Source: Budorcas taxicolor (taxonomy: Eukaryota > Chordata > Mammalia > Artiodactyla > Bovidae). From it: 64,000 nucleotides of DNA. A program made the position numbers and the translations under genes. Of the stretch, positions 1 to 11,520 are shown piece after piece; positions within the stretch are counted from its first letter, which is position 1, and each line of letters starts with the position of its first letter. The notes under the pieces are model-generated. The model made no database searches and was not told the origin of the DNA. It saw only the letters and a program-made list of their open reading frames with translations. The stretch lies in the NCBI RefSeq assembly GCF_023091745.1, contig NC_068935.1, positions 19,451,775 to 19,515,774 of the forward strand. The letters run 5' to 3'.

Positions 1-142
1 CACCGTCGTGATTATCTGGGTCATGAAGATCTTTTTTGTATAGTTTTTGTGTGTATTCTTGCCATCTCTTCTTAATATCTTCTTCTTCTGTTAGGTCCAT
101 ACCATTTCTGTCCTTTATTGTGTCCATCTTTGCATGAAATTT
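1..142 (-). mobile_element. BovB (RTE) LINE fragment, left edge of window
   Basis: The sequence matches, with few differences, the BovB stretch at about 35596-35735 of this window (shared landmarks: attatctgggtcatgaag, ggtccataccatttctgtcc). In sense orientation it belongs to the linker between endonuclease and reverse transcriptase and lies on the minus strand. Homology stops near 142, where the copy appears 5'-truncated. The rest of the element continues beyond the left edge. Confidence 0.85.
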
Positions 143-840
143 TGTTTCTAGGAATGACCTGAAATTAATTCAGTAAAAAGCAGCAATTTGTTCTTATTCT
201 TTGTTTTTTCACTGGCAATGTTCTGGGTAAGATATGATTTAAAACATTTTTAATGATAAAGAGAGACTTGCAATATTATTGATTTGTAATAATATTCTCA
301 CTGACAGAAGACTAAGCATCTGTTAAGATATGCTTTGTAATGTAAGCATGTAAGTTTTAAAAGTTCTAGTTACTTAATACTTAGCTATGGTTTAACATAG
401 AAATGCTTAATAGATAAACACTTAAAGATAGTTTAAGCACTTTTCTATTCATTCTTTCTAATAGTAAAGCTTAGCTTTACTTGAGTCTAATGAATTCCTT
501 CTTTAGTAGGTGATATTTGATTCAGCAAAGCCAGTTAAATACAATCTACCTAGATACCTGTTGATTATATCATTAGACTGGTAAAAGATATAAATCAGTT
601 TGACTACAAGTTTTGTTTGAATTGGATTTGGAAATTTGTAAATTATTTGGACCTGACATTTTGTCCAGCTCTCAGCCACTTACTTATATAAAATTATAAA
701 TTCTGGAGTTAAATATTTTTATAATTGCATTGGTCTCAATTGTCATTCAGCTTTGTAATTATTTTGATGAACCTAACTGTACAACTTATGGATGCCAAAA
801 CTTTATCCCAAATAAATACATGTTAACATTTTGCCTTTAG
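143..840 (+). other. PAK3: PAK3 intron, 3' part
   Basis: AT-rich intronic sequence leading to the acceptor at 831-840 (ttgcctttag). I recognise no repeat or gene beyond the BovB fragment at the left edge. Confidence 0.7.
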
Positions 841-941
841 CCAATAAGAAGAAAGAGAAAGAGCGCCCAGAGATCTCTCTTCCTTCAGACTTTGAACATA
901 CGATTCATGTTGGGTTTGATGCAGTCACCGGGGAATTCACT
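841..941 (+). CDS. PAK3: PAK3 exon: basic region and CRIB motif (residues 60-92)
   Basis: 101-nt exon with acceptor ttgcctttag and donor gtaagtaag. The first two bases complete a codon begun upstream (Thr59 in the human protein), then 33 codons follow, from [10 protein letters not shown] to TGEFT. It holds the CRIB/p21-binding motif I-S-x-P-x2-F-x-H-x2-H-V-G at residues 70-83, which binds GTP-loaded Cdc42 and Rac1 and relieves autoinhibition. The preceding KKKEKER run is the basic patch that helps GTPase and lipid binding. The exon ends on a codon boundary, so the two following cassette exons can be skipped or included in frame. Arg67 (CGC, 864-866) is, as I recall, a site altered in human X-linked intellectual disability. 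Confidence 0.97.
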
Positions 942-3556
942 GTAAGTAAGCTTCTTATTTTGTTTTGTAAGGCATAAAAAAATTCCTTTGTGAAAATCAG
1001 TTTCAAAGAAGAATTGCCATGTCCCAAAATATCAGACTTGATGTTTTTGGTGACTTCAAGGAAGATGGACTTTGCCTAGACTATCACAGGTGGAACTAGA
1101 GAGTGGCTTTAGAATTGGCAAAATTATTTTGTTCATCGTGACAAAAATGTCTAATTGTGGTTAGCCTTCAACTTGATTAAAAATGCTAATTTCCTATGGC
1201 ACAGGGAGCATAGTCTAGATAGACTCAACTTGAGATTGTTCTTTATCACTTGAAGTGAATCTGAGAACCATTGACTCAACTTGGCCAATGAGGACAGTCT
1301 ATCTGAATAATTCAGGCTTTACATTGGATCCTGGATTACCTAGATAAATTAACCACACTAACCAAAAATCTCTGTAAAACTGACCTTTTTTCCCTTTGAT
1401 TTCAACAACATAGCTTATTTTTATGCTTATATACAGGTATATTTTATAGACATTCAAAACAACAAACCTCATGTTTCAGAAAGAAATATTGATGGGTGTA
1501 TTGTGTGCTTTAGTGGTTATATACTTACTTTATATTTGTATTTATAATAAATACCAATAAGAATTTCCCAGAAAGGCTATAGCTATAGATCCAGTCTTTC
1601 TTTGGATATTGGTAGTGCCCAAATGGCACATAATCTCAGATCTGATATATTACGCCTGTTTTTTTTTTTTTTTAAAAGATCTAGCATTTTTCTTTTAGAT
1701 GGATAAAGGAAAAGATATGGGTAGAAATATGTCCTCAGGAAAATCAAGTACTTTTTCATACTAGTAAGGACCTCAGTCAAAATGTGCCTTCTGAGATAAT
1801 GAGTAATTTTGAATGCATTCTGGAAAAAAAATCTTTGATAGAACCATCTCCATTGATTCTTGGCTTCTTAAACCAGAGAGAAATTTAGATATTAAATACG
1901 TAAATTTCCTATTTCATAACATGATGGTTAGTGAGTAGACTTTGTCAAAAGATTAAATTTTTGAAAAGAAGGAACAAATTAATTTGATTTAGAGAATCAA
2001 ACCATGTTTCTAAATTAACAGACAAGTTATCTTTTTTCTTAATTCCAAAAGTAAGCTGTGTGAGAATGAAATGGAAATTGATTAAACATCTTAGTCTTGT
2101 AAAATGATATAAACTTATTGTATGTTCTCAGTAGCAAGTAGAAGAGAACGTTAAGAAGTACTGACATTAATAAAGTTGAGATAATGGTTTAACCAATTTC
2201 ATCAATGAAATCAGAGACATTATTTAAATAGCTTTGAATTTGAGCCCAGTCTCTGTTCTTTGCCATATTTGAGAATATTCTGTTAGCTTCACTTAGAAAA
2301 TGTAACCTCACTGTCACTGCTACCACTGTTATCACCACTACCAAAACCAACAAATCGTTATATATTGGTATTTTGAATAATCTGAACAAGTTTAGATTTT
2401 AAAAATAATCGTGAAGAGATGACTTTTTTTCTGACGTTTGAAACAGTAAAAGCACTTAATCATTACAAGTTTTCTCTTAAAATACTTCACGTATTTAAGA
2501 GCTCTCTTTCCCAGTTTTGACCTTTTTGTTTTCTATGTGCTTTTCTTCTGTTTTATTGTCTTATTTCATATTTCTCTTTTCTTTTATTCTTCCTTTTTGT
2601 TTTTGGATGTGAAAAATTTCCCCTCCACTATTCTCATGTGATATAGTCTGGTTCCTTTCCAATTTTTAAATATTTTTTCACTTTTTCTTACTTGTCTGAC
2701 ATCTTATGATACAATTTTTCTGTCTTTTCTTTCCTTTGTTCTTTATGGGTTTTGAATGGAAATGAAAGAAAGTGAATCACAGCATTTTGCTGACTGTAGA
2801 TCAGTTGTTTTCACTTTGCTATCAATTAGAACCCAAAGAACCAATCAGAGCGGTGTGGGGTAGCAATATGTGATGGGCAGTCTTTCCAATCATGAAAAAC
2901 AGCTCAATGCAACTAAACCAAACCAAACAATAACTTTTCCCCTCTTCTCAAAAATCTAATATTGAAATAAAGTGTTTGATGCAGTTGTTAGAAATCCATT
3001 GAATATGGATAAGACACAGGCTAAATTTGGAAATCTGATGTACTTTATTGTCATCATGATAATCTTTTATAACTGTCTGACCCCACATTATTTTTTTTTA
3101 ATACCAAATTCTTTTTTTACCATCTTAACCTGTGATTTATATTTACTGACTTTAACAATACCAAACGATAATAAGCTTTTAAAAGTCATTTTATTGGTAG
3201 GATTTAGAATTAAGTCTTAATTGCCCCCAATCCACTAATTGATTATGTATATGTGCGTGTGCATGTGGAGGGGGAGGGACATATTACTAAATTTGCCCAC
3301 TGTAGTTGCTGAGGTTGAATTTTGAGCAATTGGTTGAACTATCTAGTCCAGTTGCATCCGAAGGGCCTATTAGTTAGAATATTTGGACACTGATTTGGTG
3401 TATTGCTTGGTGCTTATCCTTTGACTAATTGGCCCATAAAACCTTGTATACTTGGACCCTGAGGTTAAAATTATTGGTTGGGAGATGAGATTTGGGGTAT
3501 GAAACTATTACAAGTCCTTACCCTTTATCTTGCCATTTTTGTCCCAAATACTTCAG
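942..3556 (+). other. PAK3: PAK3 intron upstream of exon c
   Basis: 2.6 kb of AT-rich intron. No recent ruminant SINE or LINE and no structured RNA was recognised. A poly-T run lies near 1660-1672 and a GT/GC-rich stretch at 3250-3280. A single TGCATG (RBFOX-type site) sits at 3260-3265, about 290 nt before exon c. Confidence 0.6.
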
Positions 3557-3619
3557 AACTCCCCCTTCCAGACATCTAGACCTGTGACGGTCGCTTCAAG
3601 TCAATCAGAGGGAAAAATG
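3557..3619 (+). CDS. PAK3: PAK3 alternative exon c (21 residues)
   Basis: 63-nt cassette exon bounded by acceptor aaatacttcag and donor gtatgagtg. It encodes 21 residues beginning NSPFQTSRPVTV and ending QSEGKM, which match the peptide of the PAK3c splice form as I know it. Neighbouring exons meet at phase 0 and 63 is divisible by 3, so inclusion keeps the frame. The insert falls between residues 92 and 93, just after the CRIB motif and inside the autoinhibitory region. Work on PAK3 splice variants reports that inserts here weaken GTPase control and autoinhibition. The pyrimidine tract before the acceptor is short and interrupted, as expected for a regulated exon. Confidence 0.93.
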
Positions 3620-5223
3620 GTATGAGTGATATAAATAATCATTTCTTCTGATAAGATAAATGCTTGGCCTGTTGTATCATGCTGCCATTCTCCTGGGCTA
3701 CACTGGATAATCCCCAGCTTGATGTACATCTAGTTGTTATTACCTACATGGTCAGGCCTTGACATGTGCTCCTGCTTCTGATGCTCACACGTCTAGGTCT
3801 TCATGAGCTATCTGACTTCTGGGGTTTATACCTCAATTTGGAGTAATGAGATGGCTTTCTGTTTACATCCCTTTGTGGCATACATTCAGATTTAAGTGTT
3901 AGGTCTCATTGATGAACTGGTTTATCTCAACTTAAAAAAGGAAAAAAGACATTATGTCAGCAGCATAGTCACATGGTAAGTATAGTTGTCTGGAGGATCT
4001 TTTGCAGTTGACAGCAGTTATTCCTGCTGTCTAGTGATCATAAGACTATTATCACAAAAGTTTAGAAGTGCCATGAGAATTTATAGTAACTGCAAATATT
4101 CTAATGATTATGGTAATGATCATGCCAGTGACGTCTGCTCTAGTGGTTATGTGCAATGCATACCTAGTTTTGTAACACTTAATAACTCCTTTGGCCATTA
4201 CAGTATTAACCAAATGCTATTAATTGCACTTAGAATCAGAACTGGGATCATGCATGGGCTCCTGAGTTCAAATTTTTGGCTTAAAGCTTTAGCATCAAAT
4301 TGCGTGATGAATGCATGTAAAAGTGTCCTTTTCACTGTGCTTGGAGTAACCCCAAATGCCAGGGATCAAAGACCTGTATCCCAAATCAAACCAGTTGGGT
4401 CAAAGCATGTTTCTGTAGTGTTGTAAATAATATCTTTATTTAGACAAAGGTGTTACCTTATGTCTCATCTTATTATGTGGGAAATGGGACTTTGGAACAG
4501 CAACATTAAAATGGAGATTGTTCATAATATGGTTTGAAATGAAATGGTTTCCCTTCCCTGGTCTAAATGACTCAGAAATTCAAACATAGAGTCTGGCTGT
4601 GTGGGAAATCCTTAATCTAGTTTTTTCTAAGCCAGCCATGACTTTAGCTCCAAAATATAGGAAAATCACTTTAATGAGGTCAAGGTTAAATTCAGCATCA
4701 CAATATAAATCTTCGTTGAATTTTAGCCATGCAGACACTTCCCATGTGAAATTGAAAACGGTTCACCAGAATTGGGAACTGAAATTTGTAAGTTCATCAC
4801 ATGGCCACTGGCTACCTGTGATCACCCAGTTGTAAAAGATAACTTACAAATTATTGTTGAAGCTTTTCATGATGCCATCCTTCTTTCCTCCAAATTCATG
4901 TTTCTGCCTTTTGGTAATTTCTCTAGCCATGTAATGGTAACTCTTACAATTGCTTATTTATGGAGGAAGCATCTGGCCAAAACTGGAATTACTGCATCCA
5001 AACTTTGGAACATTGTCGTTTTCTCTGTTTTCTGAAATCTGTTGTCCTGTAGCCTGTCCTGGCCCTGATTTAGTTAATACCTCCCTATTCTCACAACCGC
5101 CCCACTTTAGAAGGGATTACCCCCTCCCCATTCAGACCCATTGGTTTCATCTCCTCCCACCTTCTAAGTTGTCCCACATTCTGTTTTAACTTTCTTTTCT
5201 TTCTTTATTTACGTCCATTACAG
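3620..5223 (+). other. PAK3: PAK3 intron between alternative exons c and b
   Basis: 1.6 kb without any repeat I recognise, which is notable among these SINE-rich introns. It holds TGCATG at 4251-4256 and 4312-4317 and GCATG at 4405-4409, candidate RBFOX sites. A strong pyrimidine tract (about 5187-5210) precedes the exon b acceptor. An open frame at 3986-4426 has no recognisable domain and is judged accidental. Confidence 0.6.
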
Positions 5224-5268
5224 CCAGATCTCTATGGCTCACAGATGTGCCCAGGGAAGCTCCCAGAG
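5224..5268 (+). CDS. PAK3: PAK3 alternative exon b (15 residues)
   Basis: 45-nt cassette exon with acceptor gtccattacag and donor gtgcgtcac, encoding PDLYGSQMCPGKLPE. This is exactly the 15-residue insert of the PAK3b form, which lengthens the 544-residue protein to 559. It is phase 0 on both sides, so it can be used alone, with exon c, or skipped. It lies between the CRIB motif and the rest of the autoinhibitory segment. The upstream pyrimidine tract is long. The donor GTGCGT lacks the consensus A at +4 but keeps G at +5. Confidence 0.95.
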
Positions 5269-6405
5269 GTGCGTCACAGGCCCAAAAGAAGCTTGCATCA
5301 AAGTGCTTCTTTGAGATGTCATAGCACTGCAGCAGCAGGTTCATGTGTGTGCAGTAGAGTTGTTGCTTGGCTTATCTCACTTTTTTGTTGTCATTCCCAA
5401 ACTCTGGAGGCCCACGTCACACATTGTTTTGCCGAGACTTCATAGGACAAAGCCACGTAAATTGTGTCTAGATGCACTTCAGGAATAGTGTGTCTGTTTC
5501 TCGCTCCAAGTTGCTCTTGGAGGTTGGATAATTATGAAATGGGGGCATCCATAGGCCGAACATGTAGGAAAGGATGCAAAGCTCACCTCCCAGTGTAATC
5601 TTTGCAATTCTCCTTGGTTAGAGTGCCAAGTACTCCCTCCTCTCTGCTCTAAATGCTTTGGATGATTGCAAATTTTCACAAGGCTTTGGCTTGGTTGCCA
5701 CAGTCCCCAGGTTCTATGTGGCCAGTGAATGAAGCAGGGAGGAGGGGATAGAGGGAGGAGAGGAGAAAGCTGCAGAGAAAATACCCAAAGCAGCCTTGAC
5801 TATTTAGCACTCCTGTGGTTATTGCTCTGCCATGATTCTGTTTTCGTCTCCTCTCAATCCCTCTTTAAAGTTCTAGGCCCCCCAAAAATTGCATTTGATA
5901 ATCACAAAATATGAACTGACCAAGGGTGAGGCTTTCCTTTTATTCTAAGAGATATTCTGATTACAACATGCTCAGAAACAGCTTATGTTATTCTATACAT
6001 ATAAATCCTATTGATCTGAACTATACTATGCTGTGCACAAATTTAGAGAAGTCTTGCTATGTCTGCCCTGAGTCGCCAGAAAAAAATAAGCTAAGCCGTA
6101 AACATCATTTCATGGATGAGCAGAGTTAATATGGAGGTGATTTTCATGCGCTTTTTTTTTTCTATCACAGTCATACTCCCACCCACCCTTTTTAAGTTGG
6201 ATCCTAGTTTTACCTATGTGTTTTAATTAGAGAAGAGAATGATTGCATTATTAAGTTACTAACTTTAAATCTAGAGTGTAACTTCAGTTTCCCAAGTGTA
6301 ATCCTACAGGTAGCATGGGCTTCTTGGTGAAGAACTTTACTGGAACATGAAAATGCAGCTGCCGAATGTTCTGAGCTGCCATTCTTTCCCTTTGGTTGTC
6401 CACAG
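5269..6405 (+). other. PAK3: PAK3 intron downstream of exon b
   Basis: 1.1 kb of apparently unique intron with a short purine-rich patch at 5735-5775. No known repeat or RNA gene was recognised. The acceptor region ends tttggttgtccacag. Confidence 0.55.
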
Positions 6406-6559
6406 GGAATTCCTGAGCAATGGGCACGATTACTCCAAACCTCCAACATAACAAAGCTGGAACAGAAGAAAAACCCCCAAGCTGTTCTAGATGTTCTCAA
6501 ATTCTATGATTCCAAAGAAACAGTCAACAACCAGAAATACATGAGCTTTACATCAGGAG
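6406..6559 (+). CDS. PAK3: PAK3 exon: autoinhibitory segment (residues 93-143)
   Basis: 154-nt exon with acceptor gtccacag and donor gtaagaata. It encodes 51 codons plus one base, from GIPEQWARLLQTSNITKLEQ to KYMSFTSG. This is the core of the PAK autoinhibitory domain (inhibitory switch and kinase-inhibitory segment), which folds onto the kinase C-lobe of the partner molecule in the inactive dimer. The residues IPEQW, TKLEQ, KFYDSKETVNN and SFTSG are PAK3-type; PAK1 has MPEQW, TKSEQ and EFYNSKKTSNS. The exon ends in phase 1 and the split codon is completed by the next exon as Asp144. Confidence 0.97.
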
Positions 6560-6598
6560 GTAAGAATAAATCTAAGATATCAAAAAGTAAAGGAGAAG

Positions 6599-6727
6599 GA
6601 ATTCCCTGGTGGTCCAGAGGTTAGGACTCCATGTTTTCATTGACATGGACCTCGGTTCGATCCCTGGTTGGAGAACTAAGATCCTACAAACTGTGCAACA
6701 CATCCAAAACAAACAAACAAACAAAAG
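6599..6727 (+). mobile_element. tRNA-derived SINE, CHR type
   Basis: Begins gaattccctggtggtccagaggttaggactc, contains the tRNA B-box-like ggttcgatccctggttgg and ends in an (AAAC)n tail. This head, with tggtcc rather than tggctc, is the cetartiodactyl CHR SINE, not Bov-tA. It starts only 40 bp downstream of the exon donor, in sense orientation. Confidence 0.75.
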
Positions 6728-7447
6728 TCATTTCAGTCTCAGAACTTCAGGATTAGAACAGAAAGCCTGGAGGGCATTTGAAGACAGTTCAAGCTCCTTT
6801 TCCAAATGACTTCAACATAAGTCAGCCAGAGGATAAGTTGGAAGTTGAAGTTAATGTTAGGAGATTTATGGTATTTGAGTGATTTTAGAGCTCAAACAAG
6901 GAAATTGTCCAGTGAAGTAGTAGTTGTCAGTTTGAATCAGCAATCACAATTGTTGTTTTGACTCTTCACTGGCGTGAAGACACTCAAGTCACTTAGGATC
7001 AGGCCTTGTGATGTGTTCATGAAATAAGAGGTGTCTGGATCAAACCCTGCTCTCTTGAAATTTATTTTTTTATCTCTTTGATCATTGAATTGCACCATGA
7101 TGACACAGCACAAATTTTATGGTTGCTGGATTATTTTGATCAGACCTCAAAATTAGACTTACAAAAAAGACATATGTCTTGGTATTTATAAGAGATCAAA
7201 ATGGCTGTGTTCCTCCTGCCTTATTTCAGCTTCATTTGCTAGCATGTGACCTGGCCTTTGATACGTTGATGTCCAAATTTGTACGATAAACAACTGGGTT
7301 GCATCTCTAAAGCAATTTATTATTTTACATCTAAAGGAAGAAGAGAATACTATCATTACAGCTCCAGCTAAAAAATGCCCCTCCCTCTTGGCATTGGTTT
7401 TAATACATAGGGCAGATTTGCAGAATTTATTCTTTATTCCATGTTGC

Positions 7448-7702
7448 AAAATCACTTCAGTCGTGTCCGACTCTGTGTGACCCCATAGACGGCAACCCAC
7501 CAGGCTCCCTGGTCCCTGGGATTCTCCAGGCAAGAACACTGGAGTGGGTTGCCATTTCCTTCTCCAATGCATGAAAGTGAAAAGTGAAAGTGAAGTCGCT
7601 TAGTCATGTCCAACCCTTAGCGACTCCATGGACTGCAGCCCACCAGGCTTCTCCGTCCATGGGATTTTCCAAGCAAGAGTACTGGAGTGGGGTGCCATTG
7701 CC
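7448..7702 (-). mobile_element. Bov-A2 SINE with 14-bp target duplication
   Basis: Dimeric Bov-A2 in reverse orientation, the two units joined by the gaaagtgaaaagtgaaagtg linker at about 7573-7592. It is flanked by perfect 14-bp direct repeats (ttattccatgttgc) at 7434-7447 and 7703-7716, which fix the insertion borders. Confidence 0.9.
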
Positions 7703-7873
7703 TTATTCCATGTTGCCACTGCTTTTTAACCATTTTTATGTGTCGAATTTTCCCAGCTTACAAAGATGAGATCCTGAAAACTAGGTTAGAACTCAACAGT
7801 ATCTGAGCTACTGCTGTATTCTGAAACTCACCATGTGTTTTCTTGGTGCTCTCATGTTGTGACTAATAGCATA

Positions 7874-7975
7874 GGAAGGGGAGGGAAGGAGCAGAAGGGG
7901 AAAAGAAAGCAGGGTGGAAGGAAGGAAAGATTGGAAAGGAAGGAAGGAGGGGAAGAGGGAAGGAGGAAGCTGAGG
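7874..7975. repeat. Purine-rich (GGAA)n-like tract
   Basis: About 100 bp nearly all G and A on the + strand, with repeated ggaagg units interrupted by single pyrimidines. It is degenerate simple sequence. Homopurine runs like this can adopt triplex DNA, but nothing here shows a function. Confidence 0.8.
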
Positions 7976-8277
7976 AAAAATTGTGAATATAGATGAGTAG
8001 AGTCATACCAGTCAGAAGTAGGTAATCTCAGCATTGCTCAGTATAGGTGCAATTCACTGGAGGCCTTCATTAAAACCTATAAAATGGGGTGGTGAGAATA
8101 TGGTGATGATGCAAGGGTGTGAACTATTTTAACAAAAATGTCATTTGTCGTGATATCTATTTAATACTGAATTGACAATTTTCCTTCTGGTCAAACACAT
8201 GCGGTTTTTTAGAGCATAGTCTCTCAATGAGGCGGTCTTTATAAAACAAAGGTAATATCTTTATCTTCACTTTTCAG

Positions 8278-8315
8278 ATAAAAGCGCACACGGATACATA
8301 GCAGCCCATCCTTCG
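8278..8315 (+). CDS. PAK3: PAK3 exon, 38 nt (residues 144-156)
   Basis: Small exon with acceptor cttttcag and donor gtaagtg. The first two bases complete Asp144, then 12 codons give KSAHGYIAAHPS. It follows the autoinhibitory segment and begins the flexible linker. The GDKSAHGY sequence is typical of PAK3. It ends on a codon boundary. Confidence 0.95.
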
Positions 8316-8394
8316 GTAAGTGAAAAATTGAAAATGGTCTTGTATGATTGGTATTTCTGGTGGTCCAACAGAATATAATTGTGCAGGACTAGTT

Positions 8395-8715
8395 TTTAAA
8401 TACACATAGAGTCTTTTAAAAATAGTTTAAGAGGTATAATTTAGAATGATAAAATTCACCCTTTTAAAGTGTACAGTTTGATGAGTTTTAGTAAATGTAT
8501 ATACCTGTGCCACCATCACCATAATCCAATTTTAGAACATTTTCATCACCCATTAAGGTCTCCTAAGTCTGCCTAGAGTTAACCCCATCCACCCCACCCC
8601 AGCCCTAGGGCATCACTAATCTGATTTTATGGATTTGTCATTTTGGACATTTCACATAAATGAAATAATATAGTATATGACCTTTGGGGATTGACTTTTC
8701 TCACTCAGCATATGA
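8395..8715 (+). mobile_element. Old L1 (L1M group) 3' fragment
   Basis: Contains hallmarks of mammalian L1M 3' ends: ttaaagtgtacagtttgatg, accatcaccataatccaattt and a tttggacatttcacataaatg stretch. It is diverged and has no ORF. Borders are approximate. Confidence 0.65.
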
Positions 8716-8721
8716 CCCAAT

Positions 8722-8815
8722 TAAGTAAGTCTTATCACTGTCTCCATTTTACAGATGAGATTCAGAGAGGTGAAATAACTTGTCTAAGGCCATACCACTA
8801 CATCTTTTGGTGTCA
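8722..8815 (-). mobile_element. MIR SINE fragment
   Basis: The core tctccattttacagatgaga, followed by cagagaggtgaaataacttg, is the reverse complement of the MIR cctcagtttcctcatctgtaaa region. Ancient mammalian repeat; borders approximate. Confidence 0.65.
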
Positions 8816-9194
8816 CCTGTTCCAACAAACTGAGATGAAGTGGGGAGGGGAAAACTAAAAGTCCCATCGATAGTTTTATCAGAGAAGTGACTGGAAAATA
8901 AGAAACTTAGCTCAAGGGCCTTGAAAGTGCTATAGTATCTGAAAGAATACTCATACAGAGAAAATCGTCTTAGACAAGGCTTCTCTTTGTATGAGTTTCA
9001 TTCTGAAAACCTGATAGAAATAATTTCCTGCCTTGTCTGCTTCCTTAAGAGTGAAATATTATAATTAGCATTAGTGAAAGTTTCCTAACTGCTTATTCAG
9101 AGTCATGGATAATCAAGCTAATTCTTCCTTTTATAAAGGACAAATGCTGGCCTGCTTTGATGTCACCCTGGGCAGTCAGTGTGACAGCAGTAAA

Positions 9195-9795
9195 TCATTA
9201 CTGGTGAAAATTAAAGACTCTCAAATAATATGGCAGTTCCTCAAAAATTTAGAAGAAAATTACCACATGAATCAGCAGTTCCACTTCGGGATATATACCC
9301 AGAAGAACTGAAAGGCGAGTCTTGAGTAGGTATTTATACACCCATATTTATAGCAGCAATGTTCACAGTAACCAGAATGTGGGAGCAATCCAAGTGTCCA
9401 TCAACAGATGAATGAATAAACATTGTGGTATATCCTTACAGTGGGTTATTAATCAAACTTAAAAAGGAAGGACATCCTTACATATGCTACAACATGGATG
9501 AACCTCTAGGACATTATGCTAAGTGAAACGATCCAGTCAGAGAAAGAAAAATACCATGATTCTGCCTATATATAAGGTACCTAAAGTAGTCAGTATCATA
9601 GATACAGAAAGTGGTTGCTGGGTGAGGTAGAAATGGGGTGTTGTTTAATGGGTACAGAGTTTCAGTGATGAAAATAATTCAGGGGATGAATAGCAGTGAT
9701 GGATGCACAGCAATGTGAATATACGTAACTCTCCTGCACTGTACACTTAAAAATGGTAAATTTTATGTTATGTCTATTTTATCACAACTAAAGAG
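9195..9795 (+). mobile_element. Old L1 (L1MA/MB-like) 3' end
   Basis: Reads from the end of ORF2 (atatggcagttcctcaaaaa, tccatcaacagatgaatgaa, acaacatggatgaacctc) into the 3' UTR that ends tggtaaattttatgttatg. It is diverged, with the coding part broken, and belongs to an old mammalian L1 rather than to the active ruminant L1. Confidence 0.8.
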
Positions 9796-9859
9796 AAAAC
9801 TTAAAAGAATAAAGGCTCTGGACATGAGTGTTTGGTCTTTTCCTCCACTTACAAGCGGA

Positions 9860-10050
9860 GGCCACTTTGGGAAAGTGGCTTGATTTCTGTGACCCTCTCT
9901 TTCCTCAGCCTTAACTGGGAATACTAACAATACTTGCTTCCTAAAACATGTGTGACTATTGAATACGATAATGCATATAATATACTTAATACATTTCCTA
10001 GCACCTACTATGTCTTCATTAAATGTAAGCTACTACTGCTGCTGCTTTTA
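9860..10050 (+). mobile_element. MIR SINE, diverged
   Basis: A tttctttcctcagccttaac region, then a gataatgcatata patch, ccta-gcacctac and a cattaaatgt end, in the order found in MIR. Low identity; borders approximate. Confidence 0.5.
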
Positions 10051-10789
10051 GATGGCAACGAGGATGAAAACTCATTCTCTCCACACGTGAGACTTGCATG
10101 AGGCCCTGGTACTGGTGTCTTAGCTCAGAATTCTCACAACAGAGCAGAAGGTAGCCCTCCTGTTCTCACTGCTCATTGCCCTCCTGCTGCTTCTTTGCTA
10201 TGACAGCTTCCTGGACTCCATTGAAAACAGTGCATGAAGGAAGATGCTAACAAAGTGAGAAAGACAAATGCCAACCTTCCATCATCAACACATACTTTAC
10301 CTCCCTTGATTTAATTACTGTCATTATTGTGCAATACAAGATAGATATGTTGACAAATAGTTGTTATCTCTTTAGGGAGGTCAGTTATTTTGAACACCAA
10401 CTTCCTAGGATGGTCCATTGACCTTATTTTTAGCTTGCTTCTATTGGCTTTACTTGTAGAACTAAAACTAAATCTATATAATGTTCAAAATATTCCATCA
10501 GATTGGGAAAGAAACTGATGAATTCACTGTTGGAGTTAAGAACAACTGGATATTTACTTTATAAAACATGTATCTATCAAGTGCCTCCTTGTCAAAACTA
10601 GGAAATTTAGAGCTCAGTCAAGCAAGGGAAGAGAAGTATGAACATAAAGAAGCCCAGTACCATATGGATCATGTTACACACCATAAAATATTTCCCTTTT
10701 CTATGAGAATTCAAAGAAAGGAGCTACCTTTTATCTGGGGAGGAATAAAGGAAGCAGGCCCTTTTCAAGGGCTTAAGCTCAGTGCCTAG

Positions 10790-11520
10790 TACAAAATATG
10801 CACTTGGCACATATTTTGAAGGTTGACTTAGAAAAATGCTTCATAGAAAAGGTGGAATTTGAACTCGATCCTAAAGTTCAGATGCGTTTGGATCTGTGAA
10901 GATACAGAAGGGTTTTCTTGGCAAAGGGAAAGCATGATAAAGGGCAGGGTAGTGAAGAGAGCAAGGGGACAAGGGGGTATGAGTTTGAATGAAGACTGAG
11001 ATGCAAGAAAAGGAATCGTAGGAGTTCAGCTTTGAAAGGCTGGAGCCAAATCATAGAAGCCCTTAAACAGTATTCTAAGGAATCTGATCTAAGTAAGTGT
11101 ACAGGGGGAAGCCCTTGAAGTTTTGTGGAGCAAGAGAGTTAAGTTATTAAAGCTTATGAAGGGTGATTTGATCACATGTTCACAAGGAATTAAGGACAGA
11201 AGGTAAGACTGGATGAAGGGAGACCGACCGGAGAGATATTGCAGGCATCCAAGGCCAGAGGTGATGTGGGCCTACGTGAGACAGTGGCAATGGGAATGGA
11301 GATTAGATTTAAATTCCAGAGATATCTAGGTTACTAATTAGATGTTGGAGGAAAGGTTGAGGTCAAAGATAATTGCAGGTTTTGCATGATATGTGGGTGG
11401 CCAAAAAGATGAGGACATTATCTTCCAGGAGGTGCATATTTCTGTAAGAAGATGCTGAGTTTCCCATCAGGCAACTTGAGTTCAAAGGGTTGGCCAGATT
11501 CCCAGATGGAGATAATTGAT
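10790..11520 (+). repeat. Ancient mammalian interspersed repeat, family unassigned
   Basis: Purine-rich text with landmarks ccaaatcatagaagccctt, tattgcaggcatccaagg and gatgtgggcctacg, which recur in the same order in the copy at 19125-20130. It resembles old mammalian repeats, possibly LINE2-related in reverse. The orientation given is only that of the shared text. No ORF. Confidence 0.45.

Larger units (their letters stand above)
6560..8277 (+). other. PAK3: PAK3 intron with CHR-type SINE, Bov-A2 and purine tract
   Basis: 1.7 kb intron. Besides the two SINEs and the purine tract annotated separately, 6730-7430 and 7720-7870 look unique. The acceptor region is cttttcag at 8270-8277. Confidence 0.6.

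Noticed and set aside
3986..4426. 146-codon open frame in the intron between PAK3 exons c and b
   Set aside because: No recognisable domain, low-complexity composition typical of AT-rich intron read by chance, and it lies inside a transcribed intron. No splice-supported continuation seen.
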